Assembly: GCA_964017155.1 (NCBI GenBank)
Contig: OZ024864.1
Span: 39,941,408-40,005,407 of the forward strand
Direction: 5' to 3'
Source of the DNA: Oasisia sp. SBJ-2009
Taxonomy: Eukaryota; Annelida; Polychaeta; Sabellida; Siboglinidae
DNA length: 64,000 nt
This document shows, piece by piece, positions 17,620 to 36,463 of this stretch. The first letter of the stretch is position 1. Every line of letters starts with the position of its first letter. The translations under genes were made by a program, and so were the position numbers. Under the pieces are notes generated by a model. It searched no databases. It saw only the letters and a program-made list of their open reading frames with translations, and was not told the DNA's origin.

Positions 17620-18180
17620 TGTTGTCTTGCATATCATCTATCAGGTATTTAGGTGTCAACATCAGCTCTGGTTTTAAATGGGAACAGCATAATAAACAGT
17701 GTAAACTCAAATGAAACATAATGCTTGTCTTTTTCAAGCGGGATATGAAGATTCGATATGTATTCATTAAAGAGCGAGCGTACAACGCACACGTCTGAAC
17801 ATCATTAGAATTTGCAAGCAGCAGGGTGTCTGGGATCATTACACAATAAATAATATCAGCAAGATAGAGGCAGTGCTGCGACGGACAGCCAAGTTCTGTC
17901 TTGGAATGTTTTATAACACATTCAGCGAAAAGACTATGAAATGGCTAAACATTAGAAGTATAAACGAAGATTGCTCGGCTAACGGTGTTTGTCAAGATCT
18001 CAAATGGTCTCGTAGACATGTCCCTCCTAAACCTGACGGCAACTACCAGAAGACCCATCCTACACCACTGCAAGACACTCCAAATAGTACCATTTTTCAC
18101 AACAGACTAGAGTAATTTGTCATTCTATCCCAGGACCATTGCAGATTGGAATGGACTTCCAGAGATAGTAGTGTGAGCCG
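17620..18180 (+). pseudogene. Decayed LINE reverse-transcriptase C-terminal fragment (CR1/Jockey-like)
   Basis: Pieces of non-LTR retrotransposon RT appear in order on the + strand, broken by stops and frame changes. They are YLGVNISSGFKWEQHNK, a KER.AYNAH stretch, an EFASS..W-like stretch, RQCCDGQ, a stretch around the ILHHCKTLQ region, and at the end PRTIADWNGLPEIVV, which matches the usual C-terminal F.PRTI..WN.LP motif. The first motif corresponds to YLGV.I...L.W..H. It is truncated at its 5' side and not functional. Confidence 0.75.
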
Positions 18181-20816
<2,636 letters not shown>

Positions 20817-21731
20817 CCACTTCAGTAACGTAGCTGATTACTGATCGACTTTTCCACAAACACGTAACAACGCAGATATGATGGCGACACAAACGACGAC
20901 AACAACAACGCCAATTATGACGACACTAACAGCAACATGAAGGAGATCACAAACAAACAAAAACAATGTCCGACATTAGTAACGCAATAAGAATACTGCA
21001 CTATGCGACCATGAAATGTGAACTATACAAGCGCACAGAAGTCGATAATATCATTCAGGTAAACGTCCTCAGAAACCCACGCAACATTGCCAATGTCTAG
21101 TAAAATTACAGTCAATGACAAGTTCGTTACCATAGCCAGATATTATAAACGACGAATTAGACATACTTCGAGGTGATGAAATATCGGTTACGTTATGATT
21201 ACAAAGGCCTGCCGAAAACGTAATAGTCTACGTACAAGATGTAAGAAAAACATCAAAAGAATTTCGACTAAAAATTCCTTTGTGTACGCATCGATTTTGC
21301 ATTATTTGAAAAAATTGAAATCTTTTACAATACGCTGTATTTACACAGTAAGTAATCATAAGGTAGGATAACCGAATTCCTTCGTAACCTAAAATCGTCG
21401 TTGTCAAATAAATGCATCTTGTGCGCATTGCTAGCAGACAAGGGAGAGTCGGATTAATTAAACGACTGATAAATATCACATGAACGTTTTGCGCGAGTTT
21501 TCGACCGCTAGCAATGCGCGCGCACCAGGAAGCGTTTAGTTGAACACGGCGGAACCGAGGTAGCGGCGGAATTACGTTACTGTGCGTTCCTGGCAGGAAA
21601 TGAATCATTCTTAAGTACTGCAACTCTCTTTTCCCCTTCCATCAACATTTACCCCCCCCCACTTCCACCAATACTTGTGAATTTTGTTTTCACATGTCAC
21701 TAGGAATCTACACTTCGCTGACGATTAGCTA
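20817..21731. other. 3' flank of the SMB-7TM receptor
   Basis: No gene is recognised. A ten-C run lies at about 21651-21660. The region probably includes the receptor's 3' UTR on the minus strand. Confidence 0.4.
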
Positions 21732-24659
21732 TTAGAGACGGGTTGTTCTGAGGTGGAGCGTAGACGTCGCATGGGTCACTGACGTCGACACACCGGGCGT
21801 GTTTCTAGTGTGTTTCACACAGAATCGCTCTCGCCACATCACCCGAACTCTGGATGTCAGAGAGAACGAAGCACAAATAAAGACTCCCTGACAGGAGTTG
21901 CAGATAATGAACGGGTACCACAAGAAACTGAGGACTTCGACGTTTGCCAAGAAACCAAAGAGCCACGTGAATCCCATCAGTGACGTCAGCCGTATGTAAA
22001 TGACGAATGCTGAGCGTCGGTGACGCTCAGGACGAGCCTTGCTGCTAACTGACAAGGAACGTCTGAGAGCTATAACGGTGCGAACAAACAATATAACATT
22101 GGCAGTGACCGCAGCGGCTACAGGAGCTACGAAGTAGTACACGTTGGCTAGGGGCCCTGAAATCCAACAGTTCGTCTTGCTTTTGTAACTGAAAGGTAAG
22201 TCTGTATAGAAGGCGAGCGCCAGACAAACAGCAACGAAGACCGCCGGCAGTCCCCACGCGTACAGGGCGAAGGCAACAAGACGTCGTGTACTGCGAGATT
22301 CTCGAGATGGCTTCATGTCGGCAAAAACGCACGACATATCGAAGGCAAGAACGTTCATCCAGAGGAACGAGACCAGCCAAGCGTAGTGCTGAGCGACAGC
22401 CACGACGATACAGGCCTCGCGATACGATACAAATCCATCGCTTACCAGCATCGACAGCTGAGCAGAGAACAGCGCACCGCATAGGTTCATAACGCATTTT
22501 CCTGCTCGAGTGCGAATCTCTTCGAACATGCAATAAGTGATCATCGTAAACGTGAGACAAGCCATCGACAAAATGTTCCCAATCATCGTAAGCCACTCGT
22601 GGACTAACGTATCAACTGTACTCTCGCCGGGAATTCCGGTTACATTGGCCAGCAGGGTGGAACAGAACACTATCGCTTCTGATTCCAGTCTGAAAACACT
22701 TCTCTCGGCAATTTCTATTTCTCTCGGCGTTCCTTCATATAATAACAAAGAATCGCCCAAGTTGGTGTATTCGTCCGCCTGAAACGTGACCGTATCACAA
22801 CTGAGTATGTCCGGTTCACAAACCAACGCTACGGAGCTGGCGACCAGCGGTTTATCTAAAGGGTAAGTCATCCGCCAAGATAGCATAACAGGAACTTCTG
22901 TGACGCTATATATCTGTGATGTGCTCGGAACTTTAAACGTAGAGGGGAATGTGGAAAGGTACAATTCTCTGTCGCCTAAAAAGACTAAATCGCCCCGAAT
23001 ATGTGATGATCCTTTTAAACATGTTTCGGATCCTTCATTAGTGTATCGATTGAATGCAAATATGTCTTGTTGTTCTGCCCGATATGACGGATTTTTGAAT
23101 GAGTTTATATATGTCAGTATCTTAAACACGACTTCACTGAAATTTCGTGACAGTGCTTCTTGGATACAACAAATCGATGTGTTAGAAATCACTACGTTCA
23201 ATTTTGTGAACACGTTGAAGGTTTTGCAATCTTTTCGTAACTGTTTTGAATCCACGAAGCCAATCACATCATTGAAACGTGCTATGGAAATATTCCTTTC
23301 GGACGATATAGCGACATATGCTCTAATGTCGCGTTTTCCGGAAAACAGCTGCGGCACAGTCACATTTACCTTCACGCACCGCTTGTCGCGCAAACGTGCG
23401 TGACCAGCAGGACACGTGGGTTTGAAACACATGCCTTTTGCGTGATCAAACACCAAGTCAGTAGGGCACAGAGAATACTTTCTAAATGGTGGATCTCTTA
23501 CTCTCATAAGAATGGTGAAATCTTTGGGGTCGAGCTTCAGAGAACATGTCAAGTTGGATGGGTCTTTGACGCCAAGACACATGGCGCAGTGTGGGTTTCT
23601 GTATGCTATTTCTGAAGGAACATCGTAAATGTTCGCCTGATATTTCTGACATGTTGCACGGAATTTATCAACGTCAAACCATGGGTATGTTACGTTGGCG
23701 TTGCACAGATTCGTTGCGCTGTTCTCCATGCGACAGTTATAGCGACCGTTATTATGGAGGAGTCTCTCAATATACGACAAATTGAACTGAAGTTCGCAGT
23801 TGGACACATTTTTTTGGTGTATGGAACCATTGTCGTAACGCTGCCACTGCTCGGAGAATGTGCCAGTTGTATTCGCACATTTAACTAATACAGCAGCTGT
23901 GATCATGTCGGTCAAATTGTTGCCGGGGTTGTTGAAAATTGCACAGTACTTGTTCCGGTAGATGACACCACGAAACATAACAGGAGTTTCTGTGGCGATC
24001 GTTTTGTTCTGCCCAAACTGTCTTTCGCAGAGATCAATGATGTCATTTGTGTCGGTAGATGTCACTAAATTACTCCCGGAACAAGACGACACCATCAGCA
24101 ATGTGTTGCCTTGTGGTGTTTCTCTTCTAATCTCAACGCATTTGACTGATGGTGGCGTTCGCATTCTTAAAATGGCTGCATAGTTATCGCGCGTTACGTT
24201 TGGACCAGACAAACATGATGTTTCGTAGTCGAGACAACAGTCTCCCATGTGGAGACAAGCGTCGTCACAGTAACACTTGCTGTCTCGTATGAATTTATAT
24301 TGGCCACAGTTGCTTTTACAAGATGAGGTGCAAATGTTATCATAAACCATGTCTTCAAATTCCTTTAGCATAAACTGTTTGCGTGTGACATTTTGAGTCG
24401 ACGTAGTCCAGTAGTTTTCGCTTCTCGTTGTTGTGATATCATCAGCACTGACTGCTTGAGCAGTAGTCGTTGTTGTTATCGTGGCCATATCAAGCGATGT
24501 TTGCCTTGATGGGTGGAATTCTATCCCATGAGCTCTAGGGACGTCCTTGCTGACACTGGATGAAGACGTCGTTTCATCGTGTAATGATGCGCTCGTGTCC
24601 ATCTCTACAACGAATAAGCATTGACCAGCTGTAGATTGTTGTTGCGTGTTCAAATTCAT
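21732..24659 (-). CDS. Somatomedin-B / family-B-type seven-transmembrane receptor
   Basis: One 975-codon frame. Residues 110-149 form a somatomedin-B domain with the knotted eight cysteines (spacing from C114 to C149, including CYCDDAC and DCCLDY). A long N-glycosylation-rich ectodomain follows. It contains two similar cysteine motifs, YRNKYCAIFN and YRNPHCAMCLG, then a membrane-proximal region and seven membrane spans at about 690-935 of the secretin/methuselah type (GFTWLFGF in TM6, NSCQGVFI in TM7). No cysteine-rich GPS cleavage motif is visible before TM1. The first ATG gives no signal peptide. A good acceptor (TGCTTATTCGTTGTAG) lies just before the in-frame ATGGACACG at about 24600, so the real N-terminus is probably supplied by an upstream exon not found here. 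Ligand and G-protein are unknown. Confidence 0.87.
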   Translation of the reverse strand: MNLNTQQQSTAGQCLFVVEMDTSASLHDETTSSSSVSKDVPRAHGIEFHPSRQTSLDMATITTTTTAQAVSADDITTTRSENYWTTSTQNVTRKQFMLKEFEDMVYDNICTSSCKSNCGQYKFIRDSKCYCDDACLHMGDCCLDYETSCLSGPNVTRDNYAAILRMRTPPSVKCVEIRRETPQGNTLLMVSSCSGSNLVTSTDTNDIIDLCERQFGQNKTIATETPVMFRGVIYRNKYCAIFNNPGNNLTDMITAAVLVKCANTTGTFSEQWQRYDNGSIHQKNVSNCELQFNLSYIERLLHNNGRYNCRMENSATNLCNANVTYPWFDVDKFRATCQKYQANIYDVPSEIAYRNPHCAMCLGVKDPSNLTCSLKLDPKDFTILMRVRDPPFRKYSLCPTDLVFDHAKGMCFKPTCPAGHARLRDKRCVKVNVTVPQLFSGKRDIRAYVAISSERNISIARFNDVIGFVDSKQLRKDCKTFNVFTKLNVVISNTSICCIQEALSRNFSEVVFKILTYINSFKNPSYRAEQQDIFAFNRYTNEGSETCLKGSSHIRGDLVFLGDRELYLSTFPSTFKVPSTSQIYSVTEVPVMLSWRMTYPLDKPLVASSVALVCEPDILSCDTVTFQADEYTNLGDSLLLYEGTPREIEIAERSVFRLESEAIVFCSTLLANVTGIPGESTVDTLVHEWLTMIGNILSMACLTFTMITYCMFEEIRTRAGKCVMNLCGALFSAQLSMLVSDGFVSYREACIVVAVAQHYAWLVSFLWMNVLAFDMSCVFADMKPSRESRSTRRLVAFALYAWGLPAVFVAVCLALAFYTDLPFSYKSKTNCWISGPLANVYYFVAPVAAAVTANVILFVRTVIALRRSLSVSSKARPERHRRSAFVIYIRLTSLMGFTWLFGFLANVEVLSFLWYPFIICNSCQGVFICASFSLTSRVRVMWRERFCVKHTRNTPGVSTSVTHATSTLHLRTTRL

Positions 24660-26429
<1,770 letters not shown>

Positions 26430-26612
26430 CTCACAGGGATCAAAAAAATCTGCGCATAAGCGCCACCTATGAATGAACAAATAATAATGATCTCCTTCGC
26501 AGGGATCAAAATAATGTCTGCGCTTAAACGCCACATATAAATAAATAGTAGTGTTCTGCCTCGCAGGGATCAAACAAATGTCTGCGCATAGGCGCCACAT
26601 ATAAATGCAAAG
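26430..26612. repeat. Tandem repeat of about 65 bp, three copies
   Basis: Each copy has GCAGGGATCAAA (first copy CACAGGGATCAAA), then TCTGCGC.TA.GCGCCAC.TAT and an AT-rich tail with AAATA. The copies are diverged. Confidence 0.75.
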
Positions 26613-26763
26613 TGTCCGCGCTGCAGGTCTGCTAGCAACGAGTGCGACAGCGGCTTGACACAGTATACTGCAACTAACTCGCTGACGATTTCGGTGATAA
26701 CGATGGTGAATGGTGTTCTGGCAATTACCAACTTGACGCACATGTGTGATTCAGAGACGGCAG
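26570..26763 (-). CDS. Candidate terminal exon of the 12-residue-repeat gene
   Basis: On the minus strand a strong acceptor (AATCTTTTCTCAG) is followed by 64 open codons and a TGA. The acceptor phase fits the phase-1 donor at 27606/27607 of the repeat-protein exon. The reading is Val/Ile-rich with five scattered Cys and no recognised domain. The link rests only on phase and splice-site quality; chance is a real alternative. Confidence 0.25.
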
Positions 26764-26925
26764 CTGAGAAAAGATTATTCTGACTTTGCTATTTACCCGG
26801 ATAAATAAATGAGTTGGTAAATGAATTTAGTGGAATTTTCATATTACCAGTACCTTGAATTTATCGCCGTATTATCCCGTGTATGTGTGAGTGTGTGTTT
26901 GCTTGTGTGTGTGAAGCGTGTGTGA

Positions 26926-27140
26926 GATGTGATATGTGATATGTGATATGTGATATGTGATATGTGATATGTGATATGTGATATGTGATATGTGATATGT
27001 GATATGTGATATGTGATATGTGATATGTGATGTGTGATGTGTGATATGTGAGATGTGATATGTGATGTGTGATGTGTGATATGTGATGTCCGATGTGCGT
27101 TGTGCGATGTGTGACGTGCGACGTGCGATGTGCGATGTGT
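26926..27140. repeat. Heptamer (GTGATAT)n array with graded decay
   Basis: About 15 regular units (26930-27030), then variants GTGATGT, GTGAGAT, GCGATGT and GTGACGT towards 27140. Its HISHIT-type frames are artefacts. Confidence 0.92.
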
Positions 27141-27246
27141 AACACAAAATACGTAATATTTCCCACATCCATCAACATAGCTGTAGACGGCATCCTTCTA
27201 CAATGTTGTAGAACTATATGAAATTCATTAAATGTTATTCCACGAA

Positions 27247-27247
27247 T

Positions 27248-27328
<81 letters not shown>
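27247..27328. repeat. (CA)n microsatellite
   Basis: Uninterrupted CA dinucleotide run of about 40 units. Confidence 0.97.
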
Positions 27329-27333
<5 letters not shown>

Positions 27334-27606
27334 AACATATACACAGACACATACACATAGAGAACCACTGTTTTATAATATAGTTGGGTCATCTGTTAAA
27401 CAAAGCCATGTTTGCCCTTTATTCCAACCTCCCCTTGCATCTGACTAGACCACGTCTTTGTACAACTTTGACGTGAACACAGCTGGTTTCCACTAGTGGG
27501 TGGTTGCCTGCCGTAGATGGCAAGTGCATGCGCAACCATGAAAGTGTATTCTTATAGAATTTAAATTTATATACTTTCCGTCGAATGTCAGCAGCGTTCT
27601 ACTTAC

Positions 27607-28225
27607 CGAAGGCGTCAACGCTCCTTGTGGTAGATACGACGATCGATGAACCAGGGCCTTGGGCAGTGTACTCGTCGGTGGATGAACCAGAGCCTTGGGG
27701 AGTGTACTCGACGGTGGATGAACCAGGGCCTTGGGTAGTGTACTCGACGTTTGATGAACCAGGGTCTTGGGCAGTGTACTCGACGTTGGGTGAACCAGGG
27801 CCTTGGGCAGTGTACTCGACGGTGGATGAACCAGGGCCTTGGGCAGTGTACTCGACGTTGGATGAACCAGGGCCTTGGGCAGTGTACTCGACAGTGGATG
27901 AATCAGGACCTTGGGCAGTGTATTCGACGGTGGATGAACCAGGGCGTTGGGCAGTGTACTCGTTGGTGGATGAACCAGGGCCTTGGGCAGTATACCCGAC
28001 GGTGGATGAGCCAGGGCTATGGGCAGTGTACTCGACAGTGAATGAACCAGGGCCTTGGGTAGTGTACTCGACGGTGGGTGAACCAGGGCCTTGGGTAGTG
28101 TACTCGACGGTGGGTGAACCAGGGCCTTGGGCAGTGTACACGGCGGTGGATGTGCCAGACCCCTTGACTGTGTACACGGCGACAATCAATAGAACGTAGC
28201 GCAGCATCTTCCTTTCAAATGGCAT
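27607..28225 (-). CDS. Secreted repetitive protein, first exon (15 x 12-residue repeat)
   Basis: A TATA box at 28260-28267 places transcription start near 28230. The next ATG (28225) opens MPFERKMLRYVLLIVAVY, a plausible signal peptide; ATG 28207 is an alternative. Fifteen tandem 12-residue units with consensus GPGSSTVEYTAQ follow, with variation at P/S, N/T, A/T and G/D and no stop. The exon ends at a consensus donor (TTCG|GTAAGT, 27606/27607) in phase 1, so more coding sequence lies downstream. Units are encoded by a 36-bp minisatellite that is also open in other frames, so the support is the signal peptide, promoter and donor. The composition (Gly-Pro turns, Ser/Thr, one Tyr per unit) suggests an extracellular structural, silk- or adhesive-like or mucin-like protein. 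I do not recognise the family. Confidence 0.6.
27640..28165. repeat. 36-bp minisatellite, about 15 copies
   Basis: On the + strand the unit contains GGTGGATGAACCAGGGCCTT followed by GGGCAGTGTACTCGAC. It encodes the 12-residue repeat on the minus strand. Confidence 0.95.
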
Positions 28226-28259
28226 CCTGACCAACAAATGTCCCAAACTGTCACCACGG

Positions 28260-28267
28260 TTATTATA
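28260..28267 (-). promoter_or_regulatory. TATA box of the repeat-protein gene
   Basis: TATAATAA on the minus strand, 35 bases upstream of ATG 28225. It argues against the more upstream in-frame ATG at 28246, which would lie before the expected start site. Confidence 0.5.
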
Positions 28268-31200
28268 CAGCTTGTTGTGTCACGTTAGTACTAAGATATA
28301 CACACCAATCAAGTAAAGGCGTCGGTTGTTAAATCAATATAACTAATCCATTATATTCATATAATAAGTTACCGTTTTTTATTAATTATTCAAGTGTTCT
28401 GGAAATTGTTTTAGGTGAACACTTAACAGCCAACGTTAATTTTACTAACGTTGCTTGCAAAGTAATTGCTGCTGTGTCCACTGTCTGTGTGTATGTCTGT
28501 CCTTTACTGTTATTGTGTCTAGGTGCACGAGCGGAAATATATAATGAATTGGATTGACTTGCAGTTGTCAACCGGACCATTAAGATGGTTCGACCAGTAT
28601 TTTTTCTGAGCCTGAGTTCAACTGTATGGACAATAACAAGTGTTGATTGGTTCAGTTTTTTTGTAACTCGGTTCATTTAAATTTTTGCGTGGTATTCAAA
28701 TGAGATATCAGGACCATGAAATGATTGTTGTAATATGGAATGGATGTTTGAAATAAATGAACAGCCGACCCTGATATGTTACTCGCAGTGATTTATAAAA
28801 CATTATTCACCCACATTTGTGAGAGTTCTGCGCCGCTGGTGCCATTGTAGCCAATGCCGTAATAGAGGTGTTCATTCTAGGGAGGGTTACCCAAGATTAT
28901 ATCCTGGCCTTGGGAACATCAGTGTAATTGTAGACCGTTGTTCAATGGCTAAGAAGTTAAAAACAGACCCTTCTCGGTAAGAAAAACGAACACTGAAGTC
29001 GGCATTTCCACAACACAGTTTGTATAAACATTGAACCCCAGAATGAGGCCTTGGCGCTGACAGCCCGTGGCGCTAGACCAGTCACTATCTAGAGGCGGCT
29101 CCCCTCGTTGGAAAATACATCATGTTGTGGAGGCGCGTTAGAGACGGCTTAGTAAAGATAGTGGAGTATACATCGTGAAACGTTGATAAAGATAGCGTCA
29201 ACGCAAGATAGTACCAAATACATAACGAGTATCTTGCTTACATGGCGATTGTAGCACTGGCTGTGGCGGTGTTGTGATTATGGTTGAGATGGTGGTTGTG
29301 ATAGTGATTCTGGTGGTGTGGGTGGCTGTGATTATGAATGTGTTAATGGTGCTGGTTGTGGCTGTGATTATGGATGTGTTAATGGTGCTGGTGGTGACTG
29401 TGATTATGGATGTGTTAATGGTGCTGGTGGTGGCTGTGATTATGGATGTGGTAATGTGATTATGGTTATGGTGGTAACGTTTTTATTCGAGCATAGCCTA
29501 CACTTGCTCACACTTGCGGGCGCACATATTCAAGCGCATTCTTCATAAAAGCTCGTACACTCTCAATTTATTTTCTGTATTTTCCATGGTGGATAGTGTC
29601 CCAAAAGTCCACCTTCAAGGGTAAAAGTTTAATGTTTCAAAATAACACGAATGCATAGAGAAATACGCAAACGCACCCGCGAACGGCCACGCACAGGAAA
29701 TATAAGAATTGGCGCAGGCGCAAAGGGCCACTGCTTTTATTAGTTGTCACGTGATTGCGGTTTCCGCCCAACAACGAAACAACGAGAAGGGCGTGATATG
29801 TATACGAAGGCGAAGTGGATCCGCTGCAGGTCAGTTTTCATAATTATTTTGTCGTTTTTTTCCTCGCCGTCTATAGCTGCTCGTTATTGATACCATGACT
29901 ATTAAATCGCTTCAATATTGTTGTAGTAAACGGCCACGATGACATCGAGATGTGGACACTAGGACCTAGTCTAGGCCCCGCAATTACAGTACAAACTATA
30001 CAACGCATGCGATACGGCCATCGGATTGGAACTCGAATAGGTTTTCATATTGAACGTCGGTCGCAAGGGAAGAGACGTCGGATTCAATTCAAGTTATTGA
30101 AGCGGCTACCGACCTTACGTTACAGTGACTTTATTCACAATTATCAGACGTTAAATGTTAGGGAGATATAGCGTGTAGATCGGTGTAATTTATTTTCGGT
30201 AACCATGGTCGGGAGGAGAGTAAACTCCTTTCGCTGTTGAAGCATTGGGAAATCAGACTTCCTCATCCCCGAAAGGGGTTGGAGGTTCGCCGGCTTGCAG
30301 ATTCCTTCCATGGCTTACCCGCCGTCTTCAACTGTCAGTTATTTTAACCAGATATATTTCATATCTAATCTAAATGACTGGTTGATTGTTGACGGTGTCT
30401 TTTTCGTCATTCGATGTGTCATTTTGTTAAGAAATAAAACTGAAACAAAAATAAAACAAGTGGTATACCTATTGTTTCTTTCGAAGCGTTGATCAATCGG
30501 ATAGAGCCTATATAGACCTACAGATAGTAGACACTAACGAAATGCAAAATGCACCGTGACAAAAATTCGATTGCTAAAATTCGACACGTTGATATGTATG
30601 TACGTATTAAGCAATATGATAGTTCACCGTGAATCGTTATAGTTAGCACCGCGAAGTCCGAGAAAACACCAGGTCTAGTAGTAATACAATATATCGAGGA
30701 GGGGTGAGAGAACCATCGGATCAATCGAGTTCAAAGAACAACGACTGCAGTTACTTGTGACTAGTGCAACACAGATGTACGCTGGACGGAATAACGAGCA
30801 CGACTACTTGGACTGTGGTTATACATCTTTGGACGGATTGGTCTCGCTTAACCGACTGTCGGTCAGCTGCGTAGCTACGCCGTGAAGACAGTCTGGTGAT
30901 TTTACCGGCGTTTGAATGCTATCCTCGTGAACTAAACAATGCTGCCACCTCACTGGCTAATCCTGCCGTAATTGCGATCTGATAAAAACTACACATTTTT
31001 ATTTATTTGTTGTGTTAATGTAAGATTAATTTAGAATATATTTTATAATACAACATTATCTTATAAAAAGGTATACTTATTTAATTTGTTATTTCAAATT
31101 CGGCCTGAGAGACAATCAGCATCTCTTCCCTAATTTGGGATAAGGCCACCCTGGCGGTTAACAAATGCAGGGCATTAGTTTCCCCAGGCAGCGTTGAGGG

Positions 31201-31987
31201 GCTTAAAAGTGCTGCCACCTCACGGAGCCTGGGTAACCGAGACTAGACAAACACTATCCGTGTATTCGCGATCATCTATGCACCATTGTGTGGCGCCACT
31301 ATTTGCCACAATCCTCGATTGGTACAACCGGACGCTAGTAAATTTATACTCTGCCAAAGACAGTTACCGCACTTCTCCTAGAATATGGTAGAGGCGCTGA
31401 CTGGGTCTCAATAATGCGCACAACAATAGTCTATCATGGTGCATTTCACGTCATAGTTTCACAGAGCACATAACTAGTTATGCGGCTCCAGAATATCAGT
31501 GTGAAAAAAGTGGCTCATATTACAAGACTTTCTCCTAACCATCATTATAAGCTAAGCAAATTACCTAGTCGATTTTTCACTGGATAATTGAAATGTGTTC
31601 TATAGTGAATTTATAAATGTTAATAGGCAGCAGCGTTACGTGTTGTGAAGTTACTGGTTGAACGCAATGTATCGTCATCTATGTTAAAGTAGGAATGTTT
31701 AGTTATTATTTCATCAGAGTAAGTGACCACATTATGGTATTTGTCATGGTTTTTGTCAGTTGGTTTGGGAGATATAGAGTGAGGAATGTGGCAGCCGGCT
31801 TTATTATATAGGACCTATGGGTTCGTGTCTCTTTTATAATGTTTTGTTTCTCTCTTACTTTCTATGTCGTTTCTCTCTTACTTTCTAACTTTAACGCCTT
31901 CTGTGAATGGTTTTGCTGAGCTGCCAGCTACAATGGTCAGTGAACTTGGTTGCCATGTCGGCATTCATTTTAAGGGAGTTGAGTGTG

Positions 31988-31990
<3 letters not shown>
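28268..31990. other. Intergenic, with a 33-bp degenerate repeat
   Basis: About four diverged 33-bp units (GGCTGTGATTATGGATGTGT then TAATGGTGCTGGT) lie at 29320-29460. A basic 73-codon frame at 29950-30171 is not recognised and lacks gene-like context. A TGCTGCCACCTCAC motif recurs at about 30941 and 31208. I see no other gene. Confidence 0.5.
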
Positions 31991-31991
<1 letters not shown>

Positions 31992-32056
<65 letters not shown>

Positions 32057-32083
32057 AAATGTATATATATATAGTATATATAT

Positions 32084-32130
<47 letters not shown>

Positions 32131-32355
32131 TATATATATATATACATACATATATACATTCATACATACATACATACATACATACATACACACACATACA
32201 TACATACATACACATACATATATACATACATACATACATACATACATACATACATACATACATACACACACACACATACATACATACATACATACATACA
32301 TACATACATACATACATACATACATACATACATACACACACATACATACATAGTT
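31992..32355. repeat. (TA)n then (CATA)n compound microsatellite
   Basis: TA runs with short interruptions (31992-32145) pass into a CATA tetranucleotide array with CACACA inserts (32145-32355). A CGTACGTG-rich stretch (32420-32500) follows. Confidence 0.95.
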
Positions 32356-32499
32356 ACATACAGAGTTTGCTTGGTTGTCGGGTGGCCCCCTCCAATGTAT
32401 AAGTCTGGCTAAGAAACTGCGTGCATACGTGCGTGCGTAGCGTATGTGCGTACGTACGTGCGTACGTACGTGCGTTCGTATGCATGTGCGTTCGGCCGT

Positions 32500-35145
<2,646 letters not shown>

Positions 35146-35269
35146 GGTATATGTGTGAGTGTCAGCGCCCGTAATTATGTGTGTATGTATGTATAAAATA
35201 AATAGTTATGTATAGTTAATGTATCTTACTTAATGTATCTTACTTGTACGTTTATTACATGTATATATA

Positions 35270-36463
<1,194 letters not shown>

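Noticed and set aside
22045..22596. 183-codon minus-strand frame
   Set aside because: A shadow frame inside the seven-transmembrane coding region with no domain of its own.
27585..28199. Plus-strand 204-codon repeat frame and an alternative minus-strand frame over the 36-bp minisatellite
   Set aside because: Both lack a signal peptide and fit neither the TATA box nor the donor. The minus-strand frame starting at 28225 explains all three.
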